Of a stretch of 64,000 nt of DNA, positions 11,220-23,793 are shown piece after piece. The stretch's first letter is position 1. The number at the start of each line of letters is the position of its first letter. The notes below the pieces were generated by a model that was given only the letters and a program-made list of their open reading frames with translations, did not search any database and was not told the DNA's origin. The stretch spans positions 11,063,256-11,127,255 of the forward strand of contig NC_077248.1 in the NCBI RefSeq assembly GCF_947179165.1. The letters run 5' to 3'. This DNA comes from Solanum dulcamara. Its lineage: Eukaryota; Streptophyta; Magnoliopsida; Solanales; Solanaceae. Both the position numbers and the translations under genes were made by a program.

Positions 11220-14200
11220 GGTGAACATATCTGCTAAATTATCACTTTAACGAACTTGTTGAACATATCTGCTAAATTATCACTTTAACGAACTTGTTGA
11301 ATATCTATTTCACCTTTCTTTTGAAAATCATAAGTAAAGAAGAATTTTGGTGAAATATATTTTGTTCTGTCTCCTTTGATGTATCCTCTATTCAATTGAT
11401 CAATACATATAACATTGTCTTTATACAATATTGTTGGAACATCTCTTTTCAAAAAAAGATCACATATATCTTGAATGTGTTGAGTTATTGATCTTAACTA
11501 AACACATTCTCAACTTGCTTCATAAATGAATATTATCTTTGCATGATTTGAGGAAGTGACAACCATAGTTTACTTTGTTGAACGCCATGATATATAGTTG
11601 TATCACCACATGTAAATAAGTAGCATGTCTGCGATCACCCTTTATGGGGATTAGACAAATATCTTGCATCTGCATAACTAATCAATTGTGATATCGATTC
11701 ATTTGAGTAAAACAATCCCATATTTTGGTCCCTCGGAGGTATCTGAATATATGTTTAATCCCATTTCAGTGTCTTTGTGTTGGACAGAACTAAATCTTGC
11801 TAACAAGTTTACAGAGAAAGTTGTATCTGATCTAGAAATGTTGGCAAGATATATTAATGCACCAATTGCACTAAGATATGATATTTCAACACCAACAAGC
11901 TCTTTATCATTTTCATGAGATCAAAATGGATCTTTATTAATATCAAGAGATCTCACAATCATTGGGTACTTAGTGGATGTGCTTTATCCATGTAAAATCT
12001 TTTAAAAATATGCACAGTATATGTTGATTGATGGACAAATATCCTATTTGTAAAATATTAAATTTGTAGATCAAGATAAAATTTTATCTCTGCGAGGTCT
12101 TTCATTTCAAATTCCTTTTTCAGACATTTTATTGCCTTTGAAAGTTCTTCAAGAGTTCTAATAATATTTCAATCATCAACATATACAACTATTATGACAA
12201 ATTCAAATCCAGGCCTTTTCATAAAGATACAAGGGAAAATTAGATCATTTTTAAATCCTTCTTTTAGCAAATATTCGCTAAGACGATTGTACCACATTCG
12301 CCCTGATTGTTTCAACACGTATAAGAATTTTTCAAGTTTTATTGAACAAGTTTCTCAAGAATCTTTATATATTTCAGGTATTTTGAATCCTTCAGAAATT
12401 TTCATAAAAATATCATTGTCTAGAGAGCCATATAAATAGGTTGTAACGACATCCAACAGATGCATGTCAAGTTTTTCATGAACAGTCGGGTTTATAAGAT
12501 ACCTGAAAATGATTGCATCCACCACATGAGAATATATTTTCATATAATCAATGCCAGGTCTTTGCGAAAATTCTTGTGCCACAAGTCGTGCTTTATATCT
12601 TACGGCTTTATTTTTTTCTCATTTCGTTTTTGCACAAAGACTCATTTGTACCCCATTAAATTTATACCTTCAGGTGTTCGAACTATTGGTCTAAAAACTT
12701 TGTGTTTTTCAAGTGAATCTAATTCAACTTGAATTGCTTCTTTTCATTTTGGGCAATCACTCCTCTATCTACATTCTTCGGCAGATTTTGATTCAAGATC
12801 CTCATTTTATTGCATTATTTCAATAGCAACATTATAAGCAAAACTATTGTCGGCAATTGCATAATTGTGATTCCATATTTTTTCTAATGAGACATAATTT
12901 ATTGAAATTTCTTCATTATTTTCAGGTGCCTCAATCTCTTTCGAAGTTTTATCAATTGTTATATCTCCTCGCTCTTCTTAAGCAGGTTTTTCCATATTAT
13001 GATCATCTTTATTGTTTGCTTCTTTTCTTTTTAAAGGATTTTTATCTTTAGAATCGATTGTTCTACTATATTTTAAGCGTGGTTTAGACTTGTCCTACTA
13101 GGACATCAACTCAAATAATAGCATTAGCAGCTGGAATATGAGATTTAGTAGCTCTTGATAAGTCAATGAATGCATCTGGCAGTCTATTTGCAAGATTTTG
13201 CAAATGCATTATCTTTTGAACTTTCAGTTCACATTTATTTGTACGAGAATTTAAATGAGATAGTGATAATGCATTGCAATCTATTTCTTCTTTCAGCTGC
13301 TTATTTTCTCCCTCTAATGCTGGACATACTGGTTCATCAAAATGACAATCAATAAATCTTAGAGAAAGTAAATCTCCAGTCATAGATTTCAAATATTTTA
13401 TGATAAAAGGAGATTCATACCCAACATATATCCCCATCCTTCTTTGGGGACCCATCTTTGTACATTGTGATGGAGCAATTGGATCATACACCGCACATCT
13501 AATATTTTAAGATAAGAAATGTTCGACTCCTAACCAAAAGCCAATTGCAATGGGGAAACTTTATGATAACTTGTGGGTTTGATCTGTATAAGACTTGCTG
13601 CATATAAAACTGCATGACCCTATAATAAAATGAGAAGTTTTATTCTCATAGCATTGGTCTAGCAATTAATTGGAGGCGTTTAATCAATGATTCTGCCAGA
13701 TCATTTTAAGTATGAATATGTGCAACCAAATGCTCAATTGTTATCCCAGTGGTCAAACAATAATCATTAAATGGTTGAGATGTGAACTCACCAGTATTAT
13801 CAAGATGAATTATCTATATTGCATGATTTGAAAATTATGTTCTTAACTTAATTATTTGAGCAAGTAATTTCGCAAATGTCATATTAAGAGTTGATAATAA
13901 ACACACATGTGACTATCTTGCAGATGTATCTATTAAAATCATATAATATTTAAATGGTCCACATGAGGGGTGAATATACCCACATATATCACCTTGTATA
14001 TGTTCCACAAATGCTAGGGATTCAATTTCCACTTTGATTACTGATGGTCTAGTAATCAATTTGCCTTGAGAACACGCAGCACAAAAGAATTCTTTAAATT
14101 GAAGAATCTTTTGGTTCTTCAAAGAGTGTCCATGTGAACTCTCAACTATTTTGCGCATCATATTAGAATCGGGATGGCCCAACCGATCATGACAGATAAT

Positions 14201-14242
14201 AAAATCATTTGAGTTAAAAGGTTTACTATGGCATGTGTTCAA
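11220..14242 (-). pseudogene. Copia 2 integrase-RT-RNase H remnant
   Basis: Recognisable minus-strand pieces: integrase zinc region CHDRLGHPDSNMMRKI with CAACSQGKL (14,242-13,913); integrase C-terminal part with CTKMGPQRRMGIYVGYES (13,491-13,111); RT palm start with MHLLDVVTTYLYGS (12,582-12,355). The remaining RT and RNase H sequence down to 11,220 is only traceable by nucleotide similarity to copia 1. No piece exceeds about 130 codons. It is non-functional. Confidence 0.75.
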
Positions 14243-14848
14243 CCATGCTAATACTTGTGAAGTATAAGCCAGATGAAAGAGCGGTTAACTTTTAAAGTAT
14301 AAATTTCTTGCCGAAATCATTGTAATAATATAAAGATATTCATTCTTTTTATCATTTGTAGTCTTAATATGATAGTTATTTTGACGAATGTCTTCGAAAT
14401 TTAATAAGTTTCTTTGAGACTTACTACAATATAATGTTTCATTAATTATTAAATTTGTTCCTCTAATAAGTATAACTTTAGCTTTTTGGATCCTTTAATT
14501 AATCTTGTACTATCAGATATTGTATTAACATTAGCTTCTTTCATAATCAAATAAGAGAAATATTTCTTATTTCTTAAAATAGTGTGTGTTGTGGCACTAT
14601 CGATAAGACACATATTATCATAATTGATTATGGATCCAACTAATGACTAGGAAATTTCTATATTCTTCATAAAAGAAGATACATTATAAGAATATGAAAA
14701 ACTAACAACATAAGAAACCTTAAGAAAATGCATTAAAATGTAGAAATTAGTAAGACATAATGTCTTATGAAAAACATTTAAGAAGGATAACATAGTAGCA
14801 AACATAATATGAAAATAAATTTTTGTCCCCAGTTAGATGATCAGTTCT

Positions 14849-15110
14849 TCAGTCAACATTCTCATAAAAGTATTCAGTTTCCAAATGAGTAATATTTGGG
14901 AGGCCTTCAAAATCATCATCTTTATAAGCAAGATTTGCTTCAATATATTTATATTTATTTGAGGGGGCTGCTTCATTATCATCATTCTGAAAATTCAAGT
15001 GTGTCTCTACATTATTATCTTTTATTTTCAGAGAGGCTTGATAATGTCTCACAAAATGATCGGGTGTACGACAATTACATGCCCAATGACCCTTCATACC
15101 ACACCGATGG
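14849..15110 (-). pseudogene. Copia 2 gag, 3' half with zinc knuckle
   Basis: The minus strand reads HRCGMKGHWACNCRTPDHFV from the insertion point at 15,110: a CCHC knuckle lacking only its first Cys, which lies on the other side of the inserted LTR at 17,252 (TGCCAC, encoding C-H). The acidic tail that follows (KIKDNNVETHLNFQND) is typical of the gag-protease linker. Confidence 0.7.
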
Positions 15111-17251
15111 TGTCACGACCCAAAATGGGTCATGATGACACCCATACTTATCCTCCTAGGTGGGAGAACCAACACTACAAATCCCAATTTATGTTAGCGA
15201 TTCAACTTATGAAATACTACAATAATGCGAAAGACCAACTTACGAAAATAAGAAACAACAATCTAGTAGGGTCTATTACTATCATTTCTAAAACCTAAAA
15301 GTCATCACATCAACAACATCTAATTTTAAAATACTAAGTCTGGAAATATCAAACACCAAAATAAATAAATAACATAATCTGTCCGAAAACTAAGGACATC
15401 ATGTCATGCCCGAGATAATCCAACACGAGCTAGAATGAATAGCTCACCCTAGAACCTGGTATGCTGGACACTGACTATAGCTGAGGTCGAGTTGAAGACG
15501 ATGGTATACTCATTGCGCTCCATAAAATAAAATAAAGAAAAATACAAGTAGAGGTCAGTACAGGACAATATGTACTGAGTAGGTATCATCGGCCAATTCA
15601 AAATAGAAATCAATATGCATAAGGTAATAGCAGGAAATCAACTACAACACTTAACATGTGGCAAACAACAACATCAAGATCAAGTGACAACACAATGAGA
15701 TAGGGACGTAACCAATCAACAATATCCAAAGTATATATTAGGACTCAGGCCTCCACACCACTCTCTTTTGGAAATGAGTTATTTGGGATTGAGTAGATTA
15801 AGTCATTTTAATATGTTTTTCTTTAATATTATCGTGTCGGAACGTGATACCCGATCTAATAATATCATATCATCTCGTGATACTCAATCCAAATATATCA
15901 TGTCAGAATGTGACACCTAATCCAATAATATTGTGTCGACTCATGACATCCGATCCAAATATATCGTGTCGAAACGTGACACCCGATCCAATAATATCGT
16001 ATCAGAACATGACACCCGATTCAAATATACTGTATTGAAAAGTGACACTCAATCCAATAATATCGTATTGGAACGTGACACCCAATCCAAATATACCATA
16101 TCGGAATGTGACATCCGATCCAATTATAATTAATTTATCATTCTTTCTACTTTATTAATAATATTTCATCAAGCCTTCTTTCAAGATATAACTTTTGATG
16201 GGACAAGTTCAAGATTATGGATTTCATGGTCTTGGGATTTTTGACCAATCACAACAACATATCAATCATTCAAACCACGATAATTAAATGCATAGTAAAC
16301 TTTACACATTACTCAGTGATTATCAATCGCTATTAAGAGTCTATCTATGATATAGAATAAAATCATAACCTAACTCAACCGAAGAACCAAAGTCAAGCAA
16401 ACTTATTCACCAAAGCATTTCGTTTCTTCAATGCATCACGTTTCCAATCTATTAAGTATACAATATTCGTAAGCAAACGAATTTGTAGACATCGATATTA
16501 TATGTATATTTAACCAAGACCTAACAACTCACCCAACTCTATAATCAATTTCCTAAAACGCAAACCTAAGGTTAAGCCTCAATTTCTCCAATATCATAAC
16601 TCTAATGGTATTCATATAATATAATACACCTAATATTTAAAACTAACTGATCAGGAATAGTGTTGCGCTACATAGCCAATTTGCTGGACCAACATTTTCT
16701 AATGATTACCTTCTGCCATTTTCATCATTGTCCAATGATGACCATTAGTTATTTTTATCCCCCTGATTATGGTTTTGATTGGTACATCAATCTGATTATA
16801 TAGGAGCCTTTGGCTATATCATGCTAATTTGTTATCAAACTTATAATTACATTATTCTAATACAAGAGTTAAATTTGGTTCATCATGACTGAAAAGGTGT
16901 CGATTTGCACTGTTTAAAGTGTATCAAATTGCATAGAAAGAGTGGCGAGGTTGTACCAGAAGTAGGTGGCTGCTCTTGTTTTCTGTCGTCTTCTCCCCCT
17001 TTCGTTTAGAAATGGAAATTATGACCCACTATTATCAAACCTACTAACTCTAATTTTAATAGATATGAGATAAGTGATATAGGGTATTAAATAAATTATC
17101 ATTTTAGCCCATTAATTAAATCAATTATCCAAATTTACCCCTTAACTAAATAATCATAGTTATCGAATAGTCCAAAATACCCATTAAAAATCTACGGGAT
17201 GAGTCTTTTATGAAATAAAAATCTCTCAAAACGACCTAATGGGTTGTTACA
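15111..17251 (+). mobile_element. Ty3/gypsy-type solo LTR inserted in copia 2 gag
   Basis: The 2,141-bp segment starts TGTCACGACCC and ends GGGTTGTTACA. It is flanked by GATGG on the left and GGTGG on the right, a 5-bp target duplication with one later change. Removing it restores the gag knuckle codons (TGC CAC/CAT CGG TGT). It has no coding capacity, which fits a single LTR left by recombination between the two LTRs of a full element. A 33-bp tandem array sits in its middle. Confidence 0.85.
15831..16121. repeat. 33-bp tandem repeat array, nine units, inside the LTR
   Basis: Nine units of the form ATCGTGTCGGAACGTGACAC plus CCGATCC and an AT-rich spacer repeat at an exact 33-bp spacing. Spacers alternate between AATAAT and AAATAT types, so the higher-order unit is 66 bp. 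Because 33 is divisible by three, all frames stay open and give repetitive open frames that are not genes. Confidence 0.85.
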
Positions 17252-17810
17252 GGTGGCAAAAATTGATTTTACCTCTAGAAGGATTATTTTGAGAAACTTT
17301 ATTGTTCTCATGTTTATTTCCACCATGATGACAATAATTATTTCGTTCTCTACCATGTCCTCGACCACGTGCACGACTACGACCACGATAATTATTTTGT
17401 CTTGATTCAGACTGATTATGTGCTACTATAACATTTGCTTCAGGGAATGGAGCAGACCATGTAGGATGAGTTCGTGATTTTTCATCAGCAAAGTATTATT
17501 TTGCTCAGCCACAAGTAGTCATGTAATTAATTCAGAATATTTCTTAAATCCTTTTTCATGATATTGTTGTTGTAGCAACACATTTGAAGCGTGAAAAGTG
17601 GAAAAAGTTTTCTCAAGTAAATCATTATCAGTGATAGTTTCTCCACATAATTTTAATATGGAGCTTACTTTGTGAATAACTGAATTATATTCAGATACAG
17701 TTTTAAAATGTTGAAATCGAAGGTGTACCCACTCATATAGAACTTTTGGTAACACCGTAAGTTTTAGATGGTCATATCGATCCTTTAAATTATCTCTGGT
17801 CCACTTCCTA
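17192..17810 (-). pseudogene. Copia 2 gag, 5' half
   Basis: The minus-strand frame carries DRYDHLKLTVLPK, WVHLRFQHFKTVSEYNS, KLCGETITDNDLLEKTFSTF and LLQQQYHEKGFKKYSELI, a UBN2/Retrotran_gag-like helical domain. It ends at the solo LTR junction (17,252). The N-terminus beyond about 17,810 is missing and replaced by unrelated AT-rich sequence. Confidence 0.7.
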
Positions 17811-17960
17811 CATACATATGCACTTATATATATGTGTGTATATTTATATATGAATATGCATGAATTAGGAATGACCGGATGAGTGCGGTTGAAACTTTTT
17901 ATGAAGAATTTTATGCGGGGACAATATAGGTTCAAATGCAAGTGGTTATGCATGATATTA

Positions 17961-18244
17961 CTCTCTCTGTTCCATATTAAGTGAATTTGTGAGACAATGT
18001 ATATATATTAAGAAAAATATTCAAGGACATAATTTCAATCATATTTTTCACTATTGCCCTTTGTAAAATCATAAATATAACTCTGCAAGTAGTATAATTT
18101 ATCTCCTAAAAAATATAAAACTTCAATAAATGAAAGGGCAAATATGGAAAAAGTTTCAAACATCTATCTTGAACTTTGAACAATTCAATTATTTTGAACA
18201 ATGAAAAATCCCTCAAAAATTTACTTAATATGGAATGGAGGGAA
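17961..18244. mobile_element. Stowaway-like MITE
   Basis: The TA dinucleotide flanks both ends. Terminal inverted repeats of about 28 bp: CTCTCTCTGTTCCATATTAA on the left and the complement TTAATATGGAATGGAGGG on the right. It has no coding sequence and belongs to the Tc1/mariner-derived class common in plant genomes. Confidence 0.8.
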
Positions 18245-18488
18245 TAATTCAGCCAGTTTTGTAGCTAATTATGAATTGTTACAAAATGGTTATTGCTAAT
18301 TTAAAACTCTTTGGCCTAGTCTTTGCACCTCTTAAAAAACAAAATAAGACCGTTCTTCATGAACTTCTTTCAGCAATTATGAGCTCTTCAAGGAAATTTA
18401 AAAGCCTAAACTATAGTAATTTTAAGTTGTCCTTTTATATATAAATTTACATTTTTCTTGTAAAGCTTGGTAAATAATATCACTGTTT

Positions 18489-18840
18489 TGTTAAAGTGGG
18501 TTAAAGTCCCACATGATTGAGGAATGGATTGGCAGTCTGTTTATATGAACTTGCACAATTCTCTACTCATGAGCTAACTTTATTAGGGGTTGAGTTAGGC
18601 TCATGTGTCATATTTTTACATGGTATCAAACTTAGATTCATCCCATTTGGGCTTCCGATCCACTCTCCAGTTAGGCTTCTAAGCCTAGGTGGGGGTGGGG
18701 GGGCTTAGAGTGAGTTAAATTCCCACATTGATTCAGGATTAGGCCGAGGGTCTGCTTATATGAAATTGAACAATCCACTCCCTCCCTTCCACATGAGCTA
18801 ACTTTTGGGGTTGAGTTAGACCAAGTGCTATATTTTTACA
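18489..18840 (+). mobile_element. TRIM (terminal-repeat retrotransposon in miniature), complete
   Basis: Two LTR-like repeats (18,489-18,620 and 18,703-18,840) share TTAAA-TCCCACAT-GATT, ATGAGCTAACTTT, GGGGTTGAGTTAG and the end TATATTTTTACA. Directly after the first comes TGGTATCAAAC, an initiator-Met primer binding site. Directly before the second is a polypurine tract, GGTGGGGGTGGGGGG. Both outer flanks are TGTTT (18,484-18,488 and 18,841-18,845), an exact 5-bp target duplication. The whole element is 352 bp with an internal region of about 82 bp, so it encodes nothing and must have been moved by another element's proteins. Confidence 0.9.
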
Positions 18841-18951
18841 TGTTTAAACAAGTTGCGCGCAATCTTAAGCCAAACAGGCGGCCATCTGATTATATTGGTA
18901 ATCATCACGAAGGGCGTCGCAATAAAATCATAAAATTGGTTTGGTTGAGGC

Positions 18952-19293
18952 TGATAACTTCAGTGATGGAGTCTTGTTAGACGACTATATGAATTAAGAC
19001 GAGTTAGACGAGAAGAAAAAATGGAAGTCGAAGTAAAGAAGCTGCAGATGCAGCAGAAGAAGAAGAAGCAGAGGAGATGTTGCAGAGAAGAAGAGAGAAA
19101 GAGAGAAGATCACATTGCTATCAATAGTCACATTGTGCATATACACTCTCACCTTTCATGTGGTGTGAGTGAGTTGCATTTATAGAGTTTGAGTAGTTAG
19201 TTACAAGTCACTATCAACCTACAACTAACATCTAACAAACTTCAACTAACTTCTAACAAATTATTAACCATGGTAGCTTGCACATGGTTAACA
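18952..19293 (-). repeat. 3' LTR of copia element 3
   Basis: 342 bp, plus-strand TGATAACTTCAG to CATGGTTAACA. It contains a GAAGAAGAAGAAG tract and a TTTATAGAG segment. It differs from its partner at about five sites. Confidence 0.95.
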
Positions 19294-19306
19294 CTCACCC
19301 TCAAGC

Positions 19307-19939
19307 TCATGGTTTGAACAAGTTCATGACTCCAAGCTCCTTCACCAGCAGTTGATGTTGGCCCTTGCCAAGACTCTTTGTGAGCAAGTCGGCTAATTGA
19401 TCCTTGGTGTGTGTGAATTCTGTTTTCAGCATTCCTTGGTTGATCTTTTCTCTTACAAAGTGACAATCGATGTCTATGTGTTTGGTTCTTTCATGGAAGA
19501 TAGGATTAGCAGCAATTTGAATAGCTGTTTTGCTGTCACACACCATGGTTATAGGAAGCTCAATGTATATGCCAAGTTCTTCAAACAGCCCTACAAGCCA
19601 TGTAACTTCAGCAGCACAGTGATCCATGCTTCTAAACTCAGCTTCAGCTGAGCTTTTGGATACAGTCTCCCGTTTCTTAGATTTCCAGGATATCAAGGCT
19701 GCACCAAGCTTGACCAAGTAGCCAGTTACAGACCTTCTTGTTTCTAGGCAGCTTCCCCAATCTGAGTCACAGTAGGCTAGAAGCTTGTTGGTGTCTTCTG
19801 CTGGCATTAGTAGTCCAAGACCAGGGGCTTCTTTTATGTACCTAACCACTCTCAATGTAGCTTCCATGTGAGACTCTTTAGGGCAGTGCATGAACTGACT
19901 CAGAATCTTAACTGAGAAGGCTAAGTCAGGTCTAGTCAT
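19307..19939 (-). pseudogene. Copia 3 RNase H
   Basis: The 210-residue open stretch starts MTRPDLAFSVKILSQF and has the RNase H aspartates in AYCDSDWGSC, the SKSSAEAEFRSM helix and the terminal NPIFHERTKHIDIDCHFVRE motif. The enzyme part is intact but can only be reached past two upstream stops. The AG-poor tail leads into the 3' LTR. Confidence 0.92.
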
Positions 19940-20068
19940 GGTCAGATATAGAAGTCTTCCTACCAGTCTTTGGTACCTGCTGGGATCCTGCAGTTTGTGA
20001 TCTTCATGTCCCTCATTACCTATACCTCCAACACACTCATCATATTATGCAGATGTGAGCTTATGATT

Positions 20069-20833
20069 CTATTCTAGGGGAGTTGCTGCAGGTTTAGCTC
20101 CCCCTAGACCACACTCAGCTATTAGTTCAAAAGCATATTTCCTTTGATACATGTGGATCCCTTTGCTTGATCTGGCACATTCAATCCCTAGGAAGAATTT
20201 GAGCTCTCTTAGATCCTTCATCTTGAACTCCTTCTGTAGATCTTTTCTGGTGTCTCTGATGATATCTTGGTTACTACCAGTGATCAAAAGATCATCTACA
20301 TATACCAGCACAATAAGTATATCATGTTTATCATGTCTAGTGAAGAGTGAGTAATCATAGTGACTTTGATGAAATCCTAGCCGAAGTAAAGACTGTGTTA
20401 GCTTAAAGTTCCACTGCCTTGGTGCTTGTTTGAGGCCATATAGAGACTTGTGGAGTTTGCAGACTTTAGTGTTCTCCCCCTGTCTAGCAAACCCAGGAGG
20501 AATGGTCATGTAGACATCCTCTAACAGATCACCATTAAGGAAGGCATTGTGAACATCCATCTGATGGATGAGCCAACCCTTTGAAATAGCAAGTGCTATA
20601 ATGGATCTCACAGTAACCATTTTGGCCACAGGGCTGAAAGTTTCCCTATAATCGAGCCCCTCTTGTTGGCTATACCCCTTAGCAATTAGCTTGGCCTTAT
20701 ACCTCTCCACTTCACCTGTAGATTTGTATTTTACTTTGTAGATCCATCTGCAGCCAATAGGCTTCTTACCAGGAGGAAGATCTACTAGACTCCAAGTTTT
20801 GTTATCCATCAAGGCATCTATTTTCTGCTGCAT
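20069..20833 (-). pseudogene. Copia 3 reverse transcriptase
   Basis: It encodes a nearly full copia RT: WIYKVKYKSTGEVERYKARL-type fingers, MDVHNAFLNGDL, SLYGLKQAPRQW and the catalytic box LVYVDDLLITGS. The motifs are intact over 254 residues. It is cut off by a TAG at 20,069-20,071, with another stop (TAA) at 20,045-20,047 before the RNase H part resumes in the same frame. Confidence 0.92.
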
Positions 20834-20845
20834 TGCATGGATCCA

Positions 20846-22860
20846 CTAAGGGTCAAGAGCAGCTTCATGATAAGAAGAGGGCTCTGAGATAGCTGAGAAT
20901 ATCTTGATGCATGAGCTGTAAGAAGGAGACAAATGTTTGTAGCTAACAAAGTCAAAAACTGGAAACAGACAAGAGTGACTTTTGGATTGAGTAACAAAAT
21001 CCTGAAGCCAGATAGGAGGTTTGGTTGATCTGGAGGAGTTTCTGGTAGGAGCTGTTGTGAGAGATGGAAGTGGAGAATGGTTTTCAGGAGTAAGTGGTAG
21101 CTGAGAGTCTTGAGGAGGATCATCAGGTGACAGGCTAGTAGGTGAATGATCATTATCAGGTTGTACTAGAGTTAAGACAGGAAAGATGGGATTGGATGAG
21201 GTTTGAAAGTCTTTAAAAGGGAACATGTCTTCTTTGAACACAACATGCCTGTTCACAAACAAGGACTTAGTATGCAGATCATATAGGAGGTACTCCTTTT
21301 GAGACAAAGAGTATCCCATAAGCACAGCAGGTATAGCTCTAGGAGAGAACTTATCAGTGATGGTTGGACAAGTAGCATAACATAGGCAACCAAAAATTTT
21401 GATATGAGAGAGGGATTGAGGATGTTGATATAGTATCTCAAAGGGAGACTTATAAGACAACAGTTTAGATGGAAGTCTATTAAGGATATAGACAACTATG
21501 GTAACACATTCTCCCCAAAACTGCAAGGGTACTGATGCCTGGAACCTCAAGGCTCTTGCCATGTTTAAGATAGTTCTGTGCTTCCTTTCTACCATACCAT
21601 TTTGCTGAGGAGTGTAAACACATGCGGTTTGATGACATATTCCCAGAGTTGACAGCATGGACTGAAAGGCTGTGCTCATGAATTCAGTCCCATTATCAGT
21701 TCTAAGCACTTTGACACAAATTGAAAACTGATTATGGATTTGAGCAAAAAAATGTCTCATCACAACTATAGTATCAGATTTAGCTGTGAGAAGAAATAGC
21801 CAAGTGAATCTGGAGTAGTCATCTACTACAGTAACAAAGTATTTTATTCCATTATGAGTAGGTACTCTATATGGTCCCCAGACATCACAATGCACCAAGT
21901 CAAAGAGTGCCTTTGAAGTGTGATTACTTACAGGAAAAAAGGAACTTTTGTTTGTTTTGCTAATGGACACACTGTACAAGGTGAGCTGTTAGAGATATCT
22001 ACTCCTGAAAGACTAGAGGACCTTCTTATTACATCAATAGGAGCATGTCCTAACCTGCTATGCCACAGTGTACTTGACTCAGAACTACTACCATATACAA
22101 CACTAGTAGAAGAAACTTGAGAAGAAGCTTGAGCAGTAGAAGTACTGCATCTCCTTTGAGTAGGATCAGTATGGTGGAAGCCTTCCTTGAGGATGTAGAG
22201 TCCTTCATCTTCTCTACCAATCCCCTTGACCTGTCCACTGTAGATATCCTGAAAGACACAAAAATCAGGAAAGAAGACTGCCATGCATTGAAGCTGCTTA
22301 GTTAGTTGCGACACAGATAAAAGGTTGCATTTGAAATCAGGAACAAAGAGAACATTGTCAATAACTTGATCTCCAAAGACTTTTGTGCTGCCAACATGAG
22401 ACACTAATGCAACATTTCCTGTTAGTAGTAGTACATGCCTTCTTTTAGGCTTAGACACTGAGGTACATTTATCTAGTGATGATAGCTGAGATGTCATATG
22501 GTTAGTGGCTCCTGTGTCAACTATCCACTCCTTATTTACATATTTGGACACTAGTATTGATAAAACTCTATCTGCTGTGGCTGCTTTGGCTGAATGCTCT
22601 CCACCAGTGTCACTGCCTTTGGTTAGTAACTGCATTATTTGCTGATATTGTTCTTTTGTGAAGAAAGCTGCAGGTGACTTGTATGCTGCACTAGGTTCTT
22701 CATTGTGTGATAAGCCTGCACTTTGAGCAACTGTAACTTGGTTAGCAAAGGAACTAGATCTAGGTGTAGAACTACCAGTTTTCTTCTTGGATCTCCAGCC
22801 AACTGGATATCCTTTGACTTTGAAGCATTGCTCCTTAGTGTGACCTTTGTAGCCACACAC
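20846..22860 (-). pseudogene. Copia 3 protease and integrase
   Basis: Protease motif WIVDTGATNHMTS with intact Asp, followed by the integrase zinc domain (LWHSRLGHAPIDVI, CTVCPLAKQ) in the frame ending at 21,928. The integrase core continues in another frame from about 21,960: VVDDYSRFTWLFL, LRTDNGTEF and NGMVERKHR give the D, D, E triad. The switch is at a run of T's near 21,945, where about two extra bases shift the frame. The integrase ends at a TAG at 20,846-20,848, after which the RT frame follows directly. Confidence 0.9.
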
Positions 22861-23793
22861 CTCACAGGTAATAACAGACTTTTATAGTTTCTGAGGATTG
22901 AACTGAGCTTCATAGTGACTTCTAATTGGATTACCACCACCTCCACCAGGTTGATGACCAGAATTTCCATTACCAACACTACGACCACTCCCTTTTTGGC
23001 TAAACAATGCAGTACTTTCCATCAGCTTAGGAAGGCATGATTCATAGTTAGTGTGTGCTATGTTCCTTTGACTTTCATGATCCATGACAAGGGAAAAGGC
23101 TTTGTTAAGATTTGGAGTTGGAGACTACATCAAAATCTGTCCTCTAACTGCAGAGTAGGTTTCATTTAGTCCCATTAGGAACTCTAGTAACCTTTGATAC
23201 TCATAATGATCTTGAAACTTCTTAGACTCAGGACATGAACAACCTGGACAAGGCATAATTAAATCATATTCATTCCACAAGCCTTTGAGTTTTGTATAAT
23301 AATCTGAAACTGACATGGTTCCCTGACTTAGACCATGAATTTCTTTATGGAGTTGATACACATGAGCTCAATTTATCTTGTCGAACCTTTCCTTTAGATC
23401 ACACCAAACCTTGTGTGCATCTCCTCCATACACCACAGTCCCCAGCAATCCTGGTCGAACTGCATTCATAATCCAAGAGAGGATTACAGCATTATACTTC
23501 TCCCAAGTATCAGAAAACTCAGGTCCAAACTTAGACTTAGGATATCTACCATCAATGAATCCAAGTTTACTCTTGCCTATTAATCCAATTCTCATTGATC
23601 TACTCCAGATCGCGTAGTTCTCTGAACCAACTAGTTGAAGAGAAATTAATGAGCTACCTGGAGTATCATTTTAATGCAAGAAGAGAGGATGATTGTGGTC
23701 AATATTTGGTATTACCAGCTCAGATGCTGCTGTGTTTGAGTTGAAGTTCTCAGCACCTAGTGTTCCGGTTGCAGCTTCACCTAGATTCACCAT
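22861..23793 (-). pseudogene. Copia 3 gag
   Basis: It starts at the ATG at 23,793 (MVNLGEAATGTLG). It contains the conserved copia gag entry (NDTPGSSLISLQLVGSENYA, WSRSMRIGLIGKSKLGFIDG) and runs to a CEVCGYKGHTKEQC zinc knuckle. Four in-frame stops interrupt it: TAA at 23,671-23,673, TGA at 23,368-23,370, TAG at 23,125-23,127 and TAA at 22,882-22,884. The sequence stays in the same frame after each one, so these look like single-base nonsense changes in an otherwise preserved gene. Confidence 0.85.

Larger units (their letters stand above)
10711..17810 (-). mobile_element. Ty1/copia retrotransposon 2, degenerate, interrupted by a solo LTR
   Basis: A minus-strand relative of copia 1. The 3' LTR remnant (about 10,711-10,979) is followed by RNase H, RT, integrase, protease and gag sequence in order. 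A 2,141-bp gypsy solo LTR (15,111-17,251) splits the gag zinc knuckle. Gag-like sequence stops near 17,810 and no 5' LTR is found, so that end is deleted. Stops and frameshifts occur throughout; it is older and more decayed than copia 1. A 38-bp stretch is tandemly doubled at 11,225-11,300. Confidence 0.82.

Noticed and set aside
15844..16133. Repetitive open frames resembling an 11-residue repeat protein
   Set aside because: They are translations of a 33-bp tandem DNA repeat inside a solo LTR; the unit length is divisible by three, so frames stay open by arithmetic.
22635..22988. Extra open frames overlapping copia 3 gag
   Set aside because: They are alternative frames of the element; the real frame has the zinc knuckle and the protease motif.
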